DNA of 64,000 bases from Ahaetulla prasina (lineage: Eukaryota > Chordata > Lepidosauria > Squamata > Colubridae): contig NC_080541.1 in NCBI RefSeq assembly GCF_028640845.1, positions 161,332,502-161,396,501 of the forward strand, written 5' to 3'. A program made the translations under genes and the position numbers. The notes under the pieces are model-generated. The model saw only the letters and a program-made list of their open reading frames with translations. It made no database searches and had not been told where the DNA came from. Below, one piece after another: positions 60,791 through 64,000 of this stretch (the stretch's first letter is position 1; each line of letters opens with the position of its first letter).

Positions 60791-63700
60791 CATTTACATT
60801 TTTTTGTTCTGGCTTTTATAAGACTTCCAATGTTTTAGTGACAATAGATTTAGGAATACTATACTTTAGGTATTATACTGTTAATTATCTTAGGCTTTGG
60901 CACCACTTTTTAGTGAACTCTAACGGTGTAACAAATTCAATGGTAGTTGCCTATTGTTGTAAAACCAGTCATCTGTATTTAGGTTTGTTTTTTTAAAAAA
61001 AAATAACTCAAGGTGGCAAATATATTCAACACACCTTCTTCCTCCTATTTTCCATACAACAATAACCCTGTGAGGTGAGTTGGGCTGAGAGACGTAAGTT
61101 GGATCCTCTGAAGTATGAACAATATGTGAGAAAGCTTGGAGTTGTCTTCCAGATGCATATACATCCCCTACAACAAGTTGGTATGTGCAACTTCAAGGAC
61201 TTTATCTTTCTACACTTCCCAAAAAATAGATATGGTTTTTAATATTGAGAAAATATTTCTAGGATATGTGAATAAAAGCATCTCTTCATCACATGAAGTG
61301 GTTGGGCTGGCCCAGAGAAACCTGTGTTCAGGCTGACCTTCAGAGGGTTATTAAACCATCATTCAGTTCAACCTACCTCACAAGATTGCTGTTTCAATAA
61401 AACATCACGCAGTGTAAGTTTCCTACCTTAAACGTTTGGAGAAAAATAGGCTATATATTTAACAAATCAGTAAAATCTATTTTAAAAGGCAAAATTATTT
61501 CTGTACTCTTGCCAAGAAAACTAGAAGTGTCCATGAACTCAAGTTTGATTTAAAGTTCTTATATAATACTATTTTAAAAATAATGTCCCTATTTCAGTAT
61601 GTATAATGTGGACAGTTTTAATACTTTAGATAATAATTTAAACTTTTCCAGGTCTATATTACTAGGTTTCTATACACCAGCAAAAACATTCAGCTAATTC
61701 ATATTTTATCTCAAGACAAGCTTGAACAATGGAGGAGTCTTAGTTGCATCATCTGATTATAATCAAATGAAAAAAAGGAAAAAAAGATAATTCCCACCTC
61801 CCCTTATATCTGAGTATAAGTATTTCCTCTCTTAACCAAGACGAAGTATCTCTTGTTAAAATTACTGTACTGGTTCTCCTATTCTGATGTTTGGTACTAA
61901 TATTTTTAACTACTAGCCATCATAGAGTACGTAATTTTGATACATTTATATTATATGACTATCTATCTATTGTGTTAGTCACAATAATCATATTCAAATA
62001 ATTGGAGGACATCAAACTAGGAAGATTACAGGTCATTCTTTAGAATTGTTTTATTTCCTGTTTCTATTTTATATAAACAGACACACTCATTATATAAAAT
62101 AGGAACATGACATAGTTTAGCATTTTACTGATTTTCCATGCAAATTGTCATAAAATAGAAATTATTTAATTTTCTTTTATAATTTCCTAACATCTTATTA
62201 ACTCTAGGCACTATAATTTTTAAATTTGTATTTATAGCCTTATAAGATCCTGGCTTTACCAAATTCTTCCTTGTTTTTTAAACCATAGTTACAAGTTTTC
62301 ATTTTTCTTTGCTGAACAGTTGAATGAATCTAAAAAAATCTATAAAACAAATTCTATCTGGGCTAGTAATTTCTCAATACTTCTAATAGCAATCTCCATT
62401 TTTATTACAACAATTAATTGAGTTCTATATTCTGTTGTACGTCAGGAAATGATTATATTTTATTGGTAAACACCCTCAACAAAAATATTCAGACTTAGAT
62501 ATTACAGGGCTAATTTCACAGCAAGAATGTATACATCTCAGTTTATTCCTAATTGTTTTTTTTAAACCCTATTGTCATTAAATATCTGAAGTTTAGTTTG
62601 AAACTAGTGTGAAGCACAGAATTTTTTCAAGTGCAAAGGTTTGCTAAAACTATCATTGAACAATTCAAGTATTCTCTCCCATATTATTAAGCAGCATTTT
62701 CACATTCTCTTAAAAGAAACAAATTCCACTCTTAAGTACTCAATATTTGTATTTATATAAGCAATGTGTTTTTAAAAAATACTTTAATAAGCTTTTCCAG
62801 AATTGCAGACAGGGAGCTAGGTAAGAGACACAGGTATTACCAACAGTGCAAAATTACTATGTGAAAAATTTATAAAAACTACTTTGCAATTTTTTTTTTG
62901 ATTTCTTTCAAAATATCACTTTAAACCCTTTATAAAGCCAACAGTCAGGCCTGTTGGGTTGAAGGTTTGATTCAGACTGCACACAATGCACTTTATGGAT
63001 CAGGACACAATAGTGCTTAAAATATACATTACAATCACTATACAAAGCTGTACTGACTTTTCAAACCAATTTGGAAGCAATGGGTTTCACCTTTTTCCAA
63101 ACTGCACTAAAAGCTGTTTGAATTGGTTGCTAAATTACAAGATTTTTAAATAGTACTAATAGTGCAATGTTTTTATCAAGTTATAGTGGCTGCATTTTAA
63201 AGAACATGAATAAAATATTGTATAAACACCTGCATAAATGAGATGCACATTACAATTAAATACTTAAAAACAGCTGAGCATTACATATTGAGTATGGAAT
63301 GTCAGGATTTTCTTAGGCATACCATCAAAGGTAAGATTAAAGACCAAAGTAAAGTTTCTGAAAAATGTACACAGTGCTATATTTTACTTACAAGCCTGAG
63401 AACAATATATTTATAAACTTTCCTATGAACAGTCTTGCAAGCATTTCCAACCTGCAAAAATACAGACAAGGAACAGAAAATAGGCCTTCAAAGTTGCAAT
63501 AGGATTTCTAAAAGCATTGCACTGCCTTGCTTTGATATACTTTTTAAAACATAATCTTTGATACGAGGCTACAAAAACTTTGGATTTTCATATTAACAAA
63601 ACTGGGTTTGGTCAGCCATGGCACTTTCCCTAAAGCAGTAAAATTTAAAAGATTAAATATTTTATTTATACATGTATACTGCTTGTAAGCAACAGACAAT

Positions 63701-64000
63701 AAATACTAGTCCTATAATGTTAAAGCATGGAATTCATCAAAAATGTTTCATGAGAAAGCAGAAGGCAAAAAAAAAAAAAAGTATCTCCAGAAACTACAAC
63801 AAAATTGTGTTGGGACAATCTAAAAGTCTAGTGGACTTTATAATGAAAATGAAACACTATATTTTGCCAAATCATTAAATGAGCAGATCAACTTGAAGCT
63901 ATAGTTGTAACATTTCAAGTAAGCCCCAAAACAAGCACAAAATAAAACTTTATTTTTTATAGCCAATGTGGCAACAAAAAAATGACAGACTTTATATGTC
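60791..64000. other. AT-rich region right of SLC35D1, no gene proven
   Basis: No transposon ends after 60.8 kb. Many TTTATT (AATAAA on the minus strand) and A/T-rich stretches resemble a 3' UTR on the minus strand. In human the converging neighbour is MIER1, so this may be its 3' UTR; that is synteny inference only. Confidence 0.3.

Overview
This is nuclear DNA from a squamate reptile, most probably an advanced (colubroid) snake. The evidence is the repeat set: Bov-B/RTE LINE pieces, L2 and CR1/L3 LINE tails (one CR1 tail ends in an AATAG-type pentanucleotide array, a known snake feature), a tRNA-derived SINE of the Sauria-SINE kind, Penelope-like retroelement ends, and many short hAT-type elements with 8-bp target duplications. 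The base composition is AT-rich, with one CpG-rich promoter. Species identity is inference.

Two protein-coding genes are present, both on the + strand and in the same order as on human chromosome 1p31 (C1orf141 then SLC35D1). Positions 1-15197 are intergenic and full of repeats. Positions 15239-35098 hold a C1orf141 homologue of unknown function. I place eight coding exons, with one probable exon missing where reading phase breaks between 21131 and 24403. Positions 37776-56894 hold SLC35D1, the ER transporter for UDP-glucuronic acid and UDP-N-acetylgalactosamine. It has twelve coding exons that splice in phase to 359 residues plus a stop. A CpG-rich promoter lies at 37640-38330, and a probable 3.8-kb 3' UTR runs to about 60.8 kb. 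The last 3 kb look like 3'-UTR-type AT-rich sequence, possibly of a converging neighbour (MIER1 in human), but I cannot prove it.

The genes do not obviously work together. SLC35D1 feeds glycosaminoglycan synthesis; C1orf141 has no assigned role. The liveliest content is mobile: (i) Penelope-like element ends at four places, three arranged as foldbacks, carrying a hammerhead-ribozyme-like core (CTGANGA, hairpin, GAAA), degenerate in one. In the largest, the two inverted copies differ by a compensatory base-pair change. (ii) A 1.2-kb non-autonomous hAT with a perfect 8-bp duplication and a giant internal palindrome in C1orf141 intron 1. (iii) Two 196-bp hAT MITEs identical except for the last base, in different genes. 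(iv) A 135-bp near-perfect hairpin MITE in an SLC35D1 intron. (v) A 564-bp tandem duplication carrying a SINE. I could not run similarity searches; family names rest on recognition of motifs.
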